The position numbers were made by a program, and so were the translations under genes. From Paralvinella palmiformis (lineage: Eukaryota > Annelida > Polychaeta > Terebellida > Alvinellidae): a DNA stretch of 64,000 nt. Shown here in pieces: positions 56,371 to 60,990 of the stretch. Position 1 is the first letter of the stretch. Every line of letters begins with the position of its first letter. Location: the NCBI GenBank assembly GCA_025642065.1, contig JAODUP010001071.1:54209-118208 (forward strand). The letters run 5' to 3'. A model generated the notes under the pieces. The model saw nothing but the letters and a program-made list of their open reading frames with translations. It made no database searches and was not told the origin of the DNA.

Positions 56371-56595
56371 TTATTTATTTATTTATACAGGCCGTATATG
56401 ATGGGATGTCTTTGGGATGTCACCGACCGTGATATTGACCGCTTCACTGAAAGCATGGTGAATAGACTTTTGGCTACCAGAGGTCAGCACCTGCTGGACA
56501 CTGTTAGCGCCGGAAGATCCGCCTGTAGGATGAGGTATCTGACCGGGGCTGCTCCCGTTGTCTACGGACTTCCCATCAAAATAGCAGACGAGTGA
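4324..56595 (+). CDS. ESPL1: Separase (separin), 24 coding exons, 2485 aa
   Basis: Separase is the CD-clan cysteine protease that cleaves the cohesin kleisin RAD21/REC8 at anaphase onset. It is held inactive by securin and CDK1-cyclin B. Coding exons: 4324-4428, 7065-7319, 7665-8661, 8880-8996, 12741-12877, 15567-15751, 16773-16922, 33594-33725, 36020-36167, 37832-38125, 38490-38744, 39349-39634, 40440-40599, 40703-43302, 45020-45266, 45442-45563, 45860-45990, 48368-48475, 48822-48989, 52299-52484, 53247-53467, 53900-53983, 54774-54938, 56391-56595. All junctions are GT-AG and in phase, and the total is divisible by 3. The first two thirds is a helical TPR-like superhelix, residues about 1100-1940 are a disordered linker, and the C-terminus is the protease domain with CGHGSG (His 2367) and MGCSSG (Cys 2393), then the [11 protein letters not shown] motif. 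At 2485 residues it is somewhat longer than the roughly 2120 of human separase, mainly through the linker. An upstream in-frame ATG at 4315 has a weaker Kozak context than 4324. Confidence 0.95.
4429..7064 (+). other. Separase intron 1
   Basis: No recognisable gene. The ORFs on both strands between 4858 and 5547 are unrecognised and look incidental. A GTTTAACGACGC-type stretch at about 5488 resembles a dispersed repeat common in mollusc genomes; this is from memory and unchecked. Confidence 0.5.
7065..7319 (+). CDS. ESPL1: Separase exon 2 (residues 36-120)
   Basis: Acceptor TTTTCAG, donor GTATGT, phase 0 at both ends, 85 codons. It encodes amphipathic helical sequence (around [13 protein letters not shown]) expected of the N-terminal superhelix. 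Confidence 0.85.
7665..8661 (+). CDS. ESPL1: Separase exon 3 (residues 121-453)
   Basis: Acceptor TTTCAG, donor GTAAGT at 8662. It starts in phase 0 and ends with one base of a Gly/Asp codon. This 997-bp exon encodes continuous helical repeats without low complexity. It is the second-largest exon and holds a large part of the N-terminal superhelix. Intron 2 (7320-7664) holds nothing recognisable. Confidence 0.9.
8880..8996 (+). CDS. ESPL1: Separase exon 4 (residues 453-492)
   Basis: Acceptor TTACAG, donor GTATTT (weaker than consensus), phase 1 to phase 1. It encodes a helix followed by an acidic turn (LDEDGD). Confidence 0.8.
10191..10375 (+). repeat. tRNA-derived SINE, family 2, copy 1
   Basis: A box TGGTCTAGCGG and B box GTTCGAATCCC mark a tRNA-like head, followed by a body of about 110 bp and an ATC-rich tail. 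A 14-bp target-site duplication with two mismatches flanks it, at 10177-10190 and 10376-10389. It lies in separase intron 4. Confidence 0.85.
10768..10820 (-). repeat. SINE family 1, 3'-end fragment (antisense)
   Basis: TCGGGGAGTACCCCCAAGCT and the following CAGCACAGCCTCTATG correspond to the 3' end of SINE family 1 in reverse. The tRNA head is missing. Confidence 0.55.
12741..12877 (+). CDS. ESPL1: Separase exon 5 (residues 492-537)
   Basis: Acceptor TTGTAG, donor GTTTGT, phase 1 to phase 0. The encoded [20 protein letters not shown] is a TPR-like helix pair (aromatic-x3-F-x2-A-x2-Y spacing). Confidence 0.88.
12938..12965 (+). repeat. Single left end of a TTAA-type TIR element
   Basis: TTAAGGGGATAGTCCACC resembles the left terminus of the complete element at 19199-19689. 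I could not find a matching right terminus, so the copy is probably truncated. Sequence to about 13340 may belong to it. Confidence 0.35.
13566..13640 (+). repeat. SINE family 3 tail fragment
   Basis: GTAAAGCACCCTAGAGCAGC through GGGCGCTATATAA and an ATT-rich end match the 3' tail of the full SINE at 50792-51112. The tail type (GCGCTATATAAAT) is shared by many SINEs and their partner LINEs. It lies in separase intron 5. Confidence 0.65.
14051..14973. mobile_element. Non-autonomous TIR element with TA target duplication
   Basis: The left end CAGTCAGAATACATTAATCC and the right end (read in reverse, CAGTCAGAATCCGTTAATTC) form an inverted repeat of 20 or more bp with four mismatches over the first 20. 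Both sides have TA immediately outside (14049-14050 and 14974-14975). The CAG-type end and TA duplication suit a pogo/Tigger-like (Tc1/mariner) MITE. No transposase ORF lies inside the 923 bp. Confidence 0.75.
15567..15751 (+). CDS. ESPL1: Separase exon 6 (residues 538-599)
   Basis: Acceptor TTTACAG, donor GTCAGT, phase 0 to phase 2. [19 protein letters not shown] is a clear TPR motif (A-x2-Y-x3-G-x2-x-A-L). Together with exon 5 it identifies the TPR-like region. Confidence 0.9.
15840..15903 (+). repeat. Three tandem 20-bp repeats in separase intron 6
   Basis: The unit ATACATCAGTGGCAAAAAAA occurs three times, the last one ending in a variant A-run. The array lies directly upstream of a TTTGCAG acceptor-like site at 15908-15914. 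No coding role is supported. Confidence 0.7.
16190..16480. mobile_element. CAGGGTT-ended TIR-type element, family B, partial
   Basis: It begins CAGGGTTCC and contains several TGTCCTGGAA motifs, then a body shared with the element at 49241-49651 (for example TCCACTTAGAA and GTTAAAATTTAAATAAAAGT). The right end is not identified. It lies in separase intron 6. Confidence 0.55.
16773..16922 (+). CDS. ESPL1: Separase exon 7 (residues 599-649)
   Basis: The acceptor is an ATTATTATTCAG with a poor pyrimidine tract; the donor is GTGAGT. Phase 2 to phase 2. It encodes a short loop with prolines (FLPPPV) and then a helix ([12 protein letters not shown]). Confidence 0.87.
17125..18279. mobile_element. 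CAGGGTT-ended TIR-type element, family C, copy 1
   Basis: It runs from CAGGGTTCGCACGCACCCTG to TTTTGACCCTG, with flanking TACAAT and TACAAC that could be a 6-bp duplication. TCCTGGAA motifs lie near both ends. It includes an (AT)n tract at about 17959-17993. The left 450 bp is shared with the copy at 31914-32290. No transposase is visible. Confidence 0.6.
18757..18801. repeat. (TATG)n microsatellite
   Basis: About 11 uninterrupted tetranucleotide copies in separase intron 7. The surrounding 18.3-19.2 kb holds a (CA)n at about 18285-18306 and otherwise nothing recognisable. Confidence 0.9.
19199..19689. mobile_element. TTAA-flanked TIR element (MITE)
   Basis: The left end TTAAAGGAACAGTTCACC and the right end GGTGAACTGTTCCTTTAA are exact inverted repeats of 18 bp. 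TTAA stands at each outer edge, the target duplication of piggyBac-like elements (Kolobok also uses TTAA). The 490 bp contain no transposase. Confidence 0.75.
21346..21470. repeat. Degenerate 20-bp tandem repeat
   Basis: At least six 20-bp units in register, typified by TTACCATGTAGACATATACC, with ATAGAC/GTAGAC the best-kept core. Conservation between units is only about 60%, so the array is old. An outlying unit lies near 21230. The ORFs on the minus strand come from the repeat. Confidence 0.65.
23679..25454 (-). CDS. Nested gene: protein with C-terminal T5orf172/GIY-YIG domain
   Basis: A 591-codon ORF lies antisense inside separase intron 7. The chosen start (25454) has an ACCATGG context; the frame is open for 14 more codons upstream to 25496, but a good acceptor (TCGTTCCAG, cut before 25471) suggests that the 5'UTR or an earlier coding exon is spliced on there. 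Residues about 1-105 form a predicted helical, unrecognised module. About 105-490 is charged low complexity with internal short repeats ([13 protein letters not shown]) and an Asp/Glu run near 420-450. Residues 494-591 read as GIY-YIG: GYLYVL, then LIKVGVS (Gly 521), the KRR arginine (528/529), and Glu 556 in CAEQARKRL, ending with GWYRGP as in T5orf172 (Pfam PF10544, from memory). The residues for catalysis are therefore present. It is visibly GC- and CpG-richer than the flanking intron. A DNA nuclease or DNA-binding role is inferred, not shown. Confidence 0.72.
   Translation of the reverse strand: MVTDDNQSLDEYILQIFEEQEEAFYFPVTSQKTARSFVKALYNKGLPYERLYREIGEFEHNFSAWRKGLGRIGIGNRIIERINRPLETVLISDDEEDIQEILTRLKAKVKDADLGNNRVPPITGQRDQSQPISDHRDRLQPTKDHAKSRSDSVMPSGDKVAPSGDQYKRENDRNSTDSWRQSTDAKTKALSDEANDKNSWSSCPQLSRTSASHPLVGGQLEQKEPGLVDFRSVLKRHVENDKLKIGERIDRRSVPPSFNPSIKSDVDRRSRLSTSLDKINRREKADDNHAPGEPLTDRHNKTRAGSEPRDTQYHAETVKRKQKEDTERTREKVTEVDVSRDYTDSLKSKQLKTNDSNNDVNGSDSSNQEPLPTQEVASVKTEAPLAAEESDYSTSETTTTSDSEKTEASSVDDDDDDDDNDDEEDDKADDPDGQDDEIRTSTDSVDDTDDRVAAAIDENYDSDWDSDNDDLSPEGRRLVRQMTEYKCTAAPLDGPGYLYVLTDGGRTSPMTTGGGSLIKVGVSRFPKRRHQQALRFNVDVELTISLPVSLRRRCAEQARKRLDAYKINDRDGWYRGPLVDMLDVVRRMTVD
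25471..25480 (-). promoter_or_regulatory. Predicted 3' splice site upstream of the nested gene
   Basis: On the minus strand, a pyrimidine-containing tract (ATTTCGTAATCGTTCCAG) precedes the coding start by 17 nt. If used, the gene has at least one upstream exon, and the 14 codons before Met 1 are partly intronic. No upstream exon was identified. Confidence 0.45.
26100..31400. repeat. Microsatellite-rich part of separase intron 7
   Basis: There are no genes. Runs of (GT/CA)n occur at about 26116-26150, 26249-26268, 26804-26829, 27770-27783, 28261-28287, 28601-28631, 28970-28988, 30270-30294, 30400-30427, 30807-30823, 31159-31183 and 31360-31385. (GA)n runs lie at about 26275-26300, 27788-27800 and 28441-28471. 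Most short ORFs here are translations of these runs. A loose ~30-bp repeat with GGTTACTTCTAGGTCA as core lies at 29040-29180. Confidence 0.85.
29491..29635. repeat. (TGAG)n microsatellite, about 36 copies
   Basis: An uninterrupted 145-bp tetranucleotide tract in separase intron 7. It is the reverse complement of the (CTCA)n tract at 43365-43479 in intron 14 of the same gene. Confidence 0.97.
31786..31858 (+). repeat. SINE family 2, 3'-end fragment
   Basis: The CATTACTTTGGAGGTCG to AAAACATCAATCATCATC stretch matches the 3' half of SINE family 2. The head is missing. A lone CAGGGTTCACACGCATCCTG terminus at 31557 indicates another broken element next to it. Confidence 0.6.
31914..32290. mobile_element. 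CAGGGTT-type element, family C, left part
   Basis: It begins CAGAGTTCACACGCCTCCTG and follows the copy at 17125 through the AGGTATTCCAAACATGATGT segment to CTTGGGTCA. There the homology stops and the 40-bp minisatellite begins, so the right end has been lost or replaced by the array. Confidence 0.65.
32291..33498. repeat. 40-bp minisatellite, about 30 copies
   Basis: The unit can be cut as CATGCTATTGTTGACTTTAT plus TTATCCTATGTGTGGGACCT. Most copies differ at one to three sites (C/T in ATGCTATT/ATGCCATT, CCCATG/CCTATG, GGGACC/GGTACC). It is interrupted once near 32557-32590 and degrades near 33190-33300. It ends 95 bp before separase exon 8. The ORFs across it are an artefact of the period. 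There are no spacers, so it is not a CRISPR. Confidence 0.97.
33594..33725 (+). CDS. ESPL1: Separase exon 8 (residues 649-693)
   Basis: Acceptor ATATTTCAG, donor GTAACT, phase 2 to phase 2. The exon encodes a pair of helices (around [15 protein letters not shown] and KAQVLWLMK). It follows the 16.7-kb intron with the nested gene and the minisatellite. Missing phase-neutral exons in that intron cannot be excluded. Confidence 0.87.
34056..34944. mobile_element. TIR element with ~62-bp inverted ends and 5-bp duplication
   Basis: The left arm (from 34056, CAGTAAGGGACGGACCTCG) and right arm (ending 34944) are inverted repeats of about 62 bp at roughly 90% identity. GTTAC lies immediately outside both ends (34051-34055 and 34945-34949). 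The interior holds two (AT)n tracts (about 34525-34557 and 34588-34656) and no transposase. It lies in separase intron 8. Confidence 0.8.
36020..36167 (+). CDS. ESPL1: Separase exon 9 (residues 693-742)
   Basis: Acceptor TTTTTTCAG, donor GTAATT, phase 2 to phase 0. [19 protein letters not shown] resembles the ALLWLYI helix region of vertebrate separase. Confidence 0.9.
36676..37024. mobile_element. CAGGGTT-ended TIR element, family A, copy 1
   Basis: Ends CAGGGTTCGCAAG and (reverse) CAGGGTTCATACAC are inverted repeats. TAATA stands directly outside both ends (36671-36675, 37025-37029). Inside are several TCCTGGAA/TCCTTGAA motifs near each end. At 349 bp it has no coding capacity. It lies in separase intron 9; the remainder of that intron (36168-37831) is AT-rich with nothing recognised. 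Confidence 0.75.
37832..38125 (+). CDS. ESPL1: Separase exon 10 (residues 743-840)
   Basis: Acceptor TTTTAG, donor GTGATA (non-consensus), phase 0 at both ends. A short Ser/Pro-rich loop is followed by [20 protein letters not shown], matching the L-A-L-W-x-E-L-L pattern of the TPR region of vertebrate separase. Confidence 0.9.
38490..38744 (+). CDS. ESPL1: Separase exon 11 (residues 841-925)
   Basis: Acceptor TTGCCAG, donor GTTGGT, phase 0 at both ends, 85 codons of helical repeat ([18 protein letters not shown] at the end is a TPR-type helix). Confidence 0.9.
38835..38990 (+). repeat. Diverged tRNA-like SINE
   Basis: CCGTGGCTTAATTGGTAGTG and AGTTCAAATCCTGG look like A and B boxes about 40 bp apart. 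The body does not clearly match families 1-3. It lies in separase intron 11. Confidence 0.4.
39349..39634 (+). CDS. ESPL1: Separase exon 12 (residues 926-1021)
   Basis: Acceptor TTCACAG, donor GTATGA, phase 0 to phase 1. It continues the helical repeat region. The open frame runs on beyond the donor to 39657. Confidence 0.88.
40190..40305. repeat. Short tandem repeat in separase intron 12
   Basis: Four diverging copies of about 35 bp with the core CATTTTTAAACAACTAATG followed by TA repeats. Confidence 0.7.
40440..40599 (+). CDS. ESPL1: Separase exon 13 (residues 1021-1074)
   Basis: Acceptor TTGTCTAG, donor GTGAGT, phase 1 to phase 2. [24 protein letters not shown] matches the E-A-x-x-F-C-L-E-A-L-x-L pattern before the linker in vertebrate separase. 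Intron 13 is only 103 bp. Confidence 0.9.
40703..43302 (+). CDS. ESPL1: Separase exon 14 (residues 1074-1941): last TPR and disordered linker
   Basis: Acceptor TTCATTCAG, donor GTAAGT at 43303, phase 2 to phase 1. It starts with a TPR-like helix ([17 protein letters not shown]) and a short acidic insert, followed by a CSCPRC cysteine cluster (Cys 1177, 1179, 1182) that corresponds in place to a CxCxxC cluster in vertebrate separase. More helices follow to about residue 1360. The rest is Ser/Lys/Asp-rich, basic and disordered, the region that in vertebrates carries autocleavage, PP2A and CDK1 sites. ExxR motifs include EPIR (1582-1585) and EVCR followed by GGDGDD (1866-1869 for EVCR). The frame stays open past the donor to 43502, through the (CTCA)n tract, but that part is intron. 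Confidence 0.92.
43365..43479. repeat. (CTCA)n microsatellite, about 29 copies
   Basis: A perfect 115-bp tract beginning 62 bp after the exon 14 donor. Read through in frame it would encode SLTH repeats, which are not part of the protein. Confidence 0.97.
43826..43980 (+). repeat. Diverged SINE family 2 copy
   Basis: The tRNA-like head (CATGTCTGAATGGTTAGTGC, then GAGGTTCAAATCATC) and the tail (CCTCATTGCC to GTGTGCTGAAAATAG) match family 2 at reduced identity. It lies in separase intron 14, which also has (AT)n at about 44076-44113 and a weak tRNA-like stretch near 44740-44800. Confidence 0.55.
45020..45266 (+). CDS. ESPL1: Separase exon 15 (residues 1941-2023)
   Basis: Acceptor TTTACAG, donor GTAAGA, phase 1 to phase 2. 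[20 protein letters not shown] and [15 protein letters not shown] align by eye with the segment that leads into the protease region of animal separases. Confidence 0.92.
45442..45563 (+). CDS. ESPL1: Separase exon 16 (residues 2023-2064)
   Basis: Acceptor AATTTCAG, donor GTAAAT, phase 2 to phase 1. It is a helical segment ([19 protein letters not shown]). Confidence 0.88.
45860..45990 (+). CDS. ESPL1: Separase exon 17 (residues 2064-2107)
   Basis: Acceptor CCTCAAG, donor GTCAGT, phase 1 to phase 0. [14 protein letters not shown] and HLVITRLTR are the first beta strands of the pseudo-protease/protease region, matching the T-V-C-V and L-L-L-T-R-L strands of vertebrate separase. Confidence 0.95.
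46071..46785. mobile_element. TIR element, probable Tigger/pogo-like MITE
   Basis: The left end CAGTAGGCCCCCATTATA and the right end (reverse, AAGTAGGCTTCCGTTATA) are imperfect inverted repeats with TA outside each (46069-46070, 46786-46787). There is no transposase ORF in 715 bp. It lies in separase intron 17. Confidence 0.65.
47081..47378. mobile_element. CAGGGTT-ended TIR element, family A, copy 2
   Basis: It starts CAGGGTTCGCACAGG and ends GTGTATGAACCCTG, with TCACT immediately outside both ends. The body matches the copy at 36676 (for example GGCCTGGAAAGTCCTGGAAT and CATACAGGAATTCAGTC). It lies in separase intron 17. The rest of the intron to 48367 has a GT run and a short unrecognised ORF near 47760-47889. 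Confidence 0.75.
48368..48475 (+). CDS. ESPL1: Separase exon 18 (residues 2108-2143)
   Basis: Acceptor ATACCAG, donor GTTTGT, phase 0 at both ends. It is a coiled helix ending in [16 protein letters not shown], matching the R-E-W-W-x2-R-x2-L-D segment of vertebrate separase. Confidence 0.94.
48822..48989 (+). CDS. ESPL1: Separase exon 19 (residues 2144-2199)
   Basis: Acceptor TTTCCAG, donor GTCTGT, phase 0 at both ends. [15 protein letters not shown] contains the LGCWKGLL block, which is nearly identical in human separase. Confidence 0.96.
49241..49651. mobile_element. CAGGGTT-ended TIR-type element, family B
   Basis: It starts CAGGGTTTCCACATGTCCTG and ends GGCTGTGGGAACC, where an (AT)n tract (about 49652-49697) replaces the expected terminal bases. 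TGTCCTGGAAA motifs cluster at both ends. The body matches 16190-16480. It lies in separase intron 19. Confidence 0.65.
50165..50315. repeat. ~23-bp tandem repeat with self-complementary core
   Basis: About six copies of a unit like CATTTACAATCATTATTGTA. The TTACAAT and ATTGTAA halves are inverted, so each unit can form a small hairpin. (AT)n lies just upstream at about 50045-50090. Confidence 0.75.
50792..51112 (+). repeat. tRNA-derived SINE, family 3
   Basis: The tRNA-like head (GCGCGGTTAGTTAGAGC; GGTCGCAGGTTTGAGGC) is followed by a body of about 180 bp and a tail ending in GAGCGCTATATAAATG and an ATT-rich end. The tail is shared with 13566-13640. It lies in separase intron 19; the rest of that intron to 52298 has nothing recognised. 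Confidence 0.8.
52299..52484 (+). CDS. ESPL1: Separase exon 20 (residues 2200-2261)
   Basis: Acceptor TTTTTCAG, donor GTAGGG, phase 0 at both ends. It ends in PVILVLDK, the strand just before the protease fold that reads H-L-V-L-V-L-D-K in human separase. Confidence 0.94.
53247..53467 (+). CDS. ESPL1: Separase exon 21 (residues 2262-2335)
   Basis: Acceptor TTCTCCAG, donor GTGAGT, phase 0 to phase 2. [13 protein letters not shown], then RMPSIYF and [11 protein letters not shown], are the conserved separase blocks L-P-W-E-S/N, R-x-P-S and F-Y-V-x-x-P. Confidence 0.96.
53589..53780 (+). repeat. tRNA-derived SINE, family 2, copy 2
   Basis: TGGTCTAGTGG and GTTTGAATCTC boxes, the family 2 body and an ATC-rich tail. 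The B box has mutated from the consensus. It lies in separase intron 21. Confidence 0.8.
53900..53983 (+). CDS. ESPL1: Separase exon 22 (residues 2335-2363)
   Basis: Acceptor CATCTGTAG, donor GTAAGC, phase 2 to phase 2. It encodes [15 protein letters not shown] and ENDLF, the G-W-x-G segment and the strand before the catalytic His. Confidence 0.93.
54774..54938 (+). CDS. ESPL1: Separase exon 23 with the catalytic dyad (residues 2363-2418)
   Basis: Acceptor TTCTTTAG, donor GTTAGT, phase 2 to phase 2. It holds [11 protein letters not shown] with the catalytic His (codon 54784-54786, residue 2367) and IMGCSSGKL with the nucleophile Cys (codon 54862-54864, residue 2393). The 26-residue separation equals that of human His2003/Cys2029. 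Confidence 0.98.
56331..56386 (+). repeat. (AT)n(TTTA)n tract forming the acceptor region of the last intron
   Basis: About 18 AT units and then about five TTTA units run right up to the TACAG acceptor at 56386-56390, so they take the place of the usual polypyrimidine tract of separase exon 24. Confidence 0.9.
56391..56595 (+). CDS. ESPL1: Separase exon 24 (residues 2418-2485) and stop
   Basis: The acceptor follows a microsatellite. It encodes [16 protein letters not shown], then [15 protein letters not shown], both hallmark separase blocks, and ends with TGA at 56593-56595. Confidence 0.98.
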
Positions 56596-57670
56596 CATCT
56601 GTGTCTAATGTCTGTCATCTAATGATAAACATTAAGCTTTGGGGTTTTAATGAATGGCATACGAAAAGAAAACAAACGCAATTAAATCATATTTAGGCAG
56701 AAGCCATTTTTTTTCTTCTTATGTGTTTATTATGCTTAATATCAACAGATCTTTATCTTAGTTTTTCATCTGTTTGATTGACATATCAGCTGATTGATTG
56801 ACGTTAGCAGCTGCCCATAGTTTATTTTCAGTTGAAAAAAAAGCCATAACTATCTTGAGAGTTTCTTGTCATAATTTCCACAATACTATGTAGAATATTT
56901 ATACACGGGTTGAGTATTATGTGACATTTGTATTAAACAATTTGTGATGAACGTGACAAGGCGGGATGCATTCAGTGACAGTAATTGTGATAATTTGCAA
57001 TATTTCTTTGGAGGAAACTGGGTCTTCAATGAATCGTTTTAGAAACGTATTTTAGCTTCTGTACATTGGCTGGTAATTTATTTTGAAGTTAAGCGATGGT
57101 CATAATTGTGCTTTGTATAATACAAGAAGTTTTTAAACTTGAAGAAGTAAAGTTTTATCAAGATAATGCTCAACCTACCACAACTTTAATAAGCTATATC
57201 CTTCTTCAAGCTATATACCAAAACTTGTCTGTGTTTAATAATATGTTCCAACCATTATCCATCGGATTATGTTATTTATTTTTAGTGTGCTGATTATTTT
57301 AGCCGATTATTGATGACAAATAATAAGTAATATGGATGAAGCTTTATCAAGTTGTAGCTTTAATTGTTACAATTGGTTTATTTATGTGACTTTTTCATTG
57401 TTAATAATTCACCTGCTGCAGCTGTATCTACTGTTTTTCTTATAATACCATATATGTATTTTCTCAAATACTAAGGGAATTGCGATAATCAACAATGGAA
57501 TAATTGCATTTAATAGGATTATAATATGTGTGTTTGTTGTATTCATATGTCTTGTATTGATCTATCTAATGTAAAATTGTATTGTGTCTACAGCCTGTAA
57601 TTAGAACTTATACAAACTGTTTTGTATGCATGTGTATAGTTACCAATAAACCCATTTTAGAAGGATCCAT
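56596..57670 (+). other. Separase 3'UTR with polyadenylation signal
   Basis: AT-rich, with no other gene. The first well-placed AATAAA, at 57645-57650 (CCAATAAACCC), would give a 3'UTR of about 1.07 kb. The UTR end is inferred. Confidence 0.5.
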
Positions 57671-57928
57671 TTACACGTTTTAGCCAGTTGGTTTGTCATA
57701 TTCTGTTAGAGCCTTGGTGAACTGGCCAATGTTTCCATGATGTAAAATCAACAAAGATCTGATCTTCGTAAAGACTTCGCTCGGGTTGATTTCAATATAA
57801 CAGCTTGAGTGAGGAATGGAATATTGGCCAGTTGTAGGGAGTTAACACTGTACCTCCACACACACACCCCAGACAAATACGCCCAAGTAACAGTTTATTC
57901 AAGAACAAATTTCTGATCTTACATTCAC

Positions 57929-58185
57929 AGGGTTCGCACAGGTCCTTGAAAACCTGGAAAGTCCTGGAATTCGAAAATTTGGATTCCAGGCCTGGAAAGT
58001 CCTGGAATTTTTGTAGAGGTCCTTGAAAGTTCTGGAATTTTGACATATAGATCTATATTTCTAATCATAAGTGTACAGGAATTCAGTCGTTACATTTCTT
58101 CCGAAATATGGATGTATCTCGTTCACGAATTCATTGAATAGGTCCTTGAATTTGACACTGGAAAGTCCTGGAATCTGAGAAATAA
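57929..58185. mobile_element. CAGGGTT-ended element, family A, right end missing
   Basis: It starts CAGGGTTCGCACAGGTCC and tracks the copies at 36676 and 47081 up to CTGGAATCTGAGA, where homology stops before the right terminus. Confidence 0.7.
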
Positions 58186-58516
58186 TTTGTGGGCTCAGCA
58201 AATCCATGTTGGGAATAAATAATGTATTTATGTAATACCAAAGCTGATTCAGATTAAATCCAATCTAGGCCACTGCTTATAGTTCATATGAGCATGCATT
58301 GGGAATGTGTGATTTTAAAATGTTTACCTAATGTAGCAAATGGTACTACTGGAGAGGAAAAAAACATTATTATGAAAAAGACATTATCCATAAGATTTCC
58401 GAGTTTCATAGATCAAAGGATAACCTTGTTAAGTAGTAAGTAATTTTATTTGATGATATATACAGTAGCGTTATTACATATCTATATCACATAATATTAT
58501 TTACAAGAATATACCA

Positions 58517-58704
58517 GGGCGCCTCCGTGGTCTAGCGGTAGCGTGCTGGACCACAGATCACTACCACCCGTGTTCGAATCCCGGCGTGGGCATATCTGAA
58601 GGTTGTTTCGTCTTTCACTTCGTCTCATTACCTTTGGAGGTCGCTCGGCCCATTTAGCCTACCTTGTGCACAAAAGTGACCGTAAAACATCAATCATCAT
58701 CATC
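58517..58704 (+). repeat. tRNA-derived SINE, family 2, copy 3
   Basis: TGGTCTAGCGG and GTTCGAATCCC boxes are intact. A 14-bp target-site duplication with one mismatch flanks it (58503-58516; 58705-58718). This is the best-preserved family 2 copy. Confidence 0.9.
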
Positions 58705-58718
58705 ACAAGCATATACCA

Positions 58719-59633
58719 TCAGGCCAACAGACAAGCAAAAAGCTGTAACTTCCAAAATAAAGACCAAACATGTAGAACATAATTGATTATACGAGGCGCA
58801 GTGGCTTAAAAGTTACATATTTAACTGTCTATGTCCGCTGATTATGTGCGCTGATTATTGTATTATAACATAATACAATATATTATACAATGTATGTATG
58901 TATGTGTTGGCTTACTAGGTTCAAATGATTTCCAGATTTGAATCAACACCCAATTATGATAGGAACAATATTGATAATGAGGTGGTTATCTATAATATTC
59001 ACCTGATCTCTTCCAGACGATTTTAGCAGCACACATTTAAACAGCAAACCGGCTGATGCTCTGCACGATTTATACGAATTCTATGATTCTACAGTATAGC
59101 AGTTAATTGATGAACGTGTTCCGATTATAACAAAAAAACATGTTTAATTTGCATAAAGTTATGTGGTACACAAAGGATGTGCAATAAATAAACCGACATA
59201 GGGGGAGCTGTGATCGCCTATGATGAGGACTAAACTCACTGTTCACTATGAGATGTTGTTGATCCGTGTACGTTTAGACATTCGTGAGAAATTATGGCAA
59301 ATAACGTCCTTCACCGGAAGCAGGCCATTTTCCTTATACATTTAACTGTGATGAAGAGAAGGCGGAAGGTTTCAATGGGTACTTTCAACAGAAGATAAAC
59401 AGAGTAGCACCTCCGAATAAGACCAACGTGCCCCAAATGAAAGCGTCCCCTGCAAAGACTGTCTCGATGCACCCATCAAGAAAATAGTAAATTTGTCATT
59501 ATTTAGTGGATCGATTTCTTGCTATGAAGAAGTCTCCAAAAGCGATACCCTTAAAGCACCTTAAAATATCTTGTTTACGATCGCCGACCGAGCAAATTTA
59601 TTGTTTTCCCACTCGCGATATTTCCGCCATTTT
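58719..59633. other. Intergenic, no gene seen
   Basis: Unique AT-rich sequence. A stretch at about 59345-59490 reads weakly like the linker before a LINE reverse transcriptase (GFNGYFQQKI), but it is too short to call. Confidence 0.4.
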
Positions 59634-59647
59634 TGTCTCCATACTTG

Positions 59648-60015
59648 TTGGTTTGGTTTGGTTGTTCGGGGAGAATCCCCAGGCTGTCGCTTAATCAGCA
59701 CAGCCTCTATGTTCGAGTGGTCGAGAAACCCTCCTCCCCCACCACTCACAGGGGAGCAGTACGGAAAGATGGAGCCGAAATACCCTGAGGGTGGTCACTG
59801 ACAGAGTGTTTTACGTCCTCAGGGGGTTTTTAACATCCCCCTTTATTTTAAATAATTCAGTGGAGACGGCAGCGCCATTTAACGTGCTCAGCCACCCACG
59901 ATGTAGTGAGCCGAGAAATTAATCCCTGGAAAAGTTTCGACCTCTTACAGGGTTCGAACCTGCGACCGTTGGCACCAAGTGCCGGGTGCTTAACCGCTAG
60001 GCCACCGGAGCTCAC
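59648..60015 (-). repeat. tRNA-derived SINE, family 1, copy 3
   Basis: A full-length reverse-oriented copy with a perfect 14-bp target-site duplication, TGTCCTCCATACTTG-like: TGTCTCCATACTTG at 59634-59647 and 60016-60029. The A and B boxes are intact at the right end. The exact duplication implies a fairly recent insertion. Confidence 0.92.
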
Positions 60016-60569
60016 TGTCTCCATACTTGGTTCGCGGAATAAATTTATACTTCGCGGTTTGATCGCTGGGTGGCAGCAATGCAGTGATATAGCACCAGTT
60101 TTTCGTGAACTGTCAAACATGGCATTCGTCATTCTACAAACGCTCATTGATGACGTATGATAGAAAACCCTGACTCTATTCGATTTTTTTTCTTCGTGTT
60201 AAAGCAGCTTAATTACTGCCAATGAACCAAAGTATTTTTGTCATATTTAAAAGCTTTGGGGGTCTCCTTAAAGTAAATAAATCACTTGGCATATGGTAAT
60301 TAAACATATGGTAATTATACCTTCAATGTTTTCATGGATGGGTGAATTGTTGATTTTACACATCAAATTATCATATAAAATATATTTATCACCCAAAACG
60401 CATCAACTGAAAAACCTTTTAATTAACATTTAGTCACTGGCACCAATCGCTTTAAACATAGAACAAAATGCGCGAAAATGGCTCATATTTTCCATACATT
60501 TTGGGGGGGAAAAACAACCTGCCTTCCCATTTTCAAAAATAAAATATATGGGAAGAAGATATTTTACGG

Positions 60570-60939
60570 TCTCTAATCAAGAAGATCAGTTTGGACAGAA
60601 ACGATCTAAAAAAATGCCGGTCTGTCTCTAATTTGTCCTTCATCTCGAAGTTAATTGAGAGAGTTGTCGCTTCTGGTTTATATCATTATATTCATGACAA
60701 TGAGTTGGGTGAGCTTCTAGAGTCGGCATATCGTCCTCTTCACACAACTGAAACTGTTCTCCTACATGTTAAAAATGACATACTCCGCAGCATTGATGAC
60801 CGAAAGGCAGTGGCACTGATATTACTTGACTTGTCAAATGCTTTTGACATCGTGGACCATAACATCTTGCTTCGAAGATTGAAACAGGTGTTTGGACTGA
60901 AGGACCTTGAACTAAACTGGCTTTGCTCCTCTCTATCTA

Positions 60940-60990
<51 letters not shown>

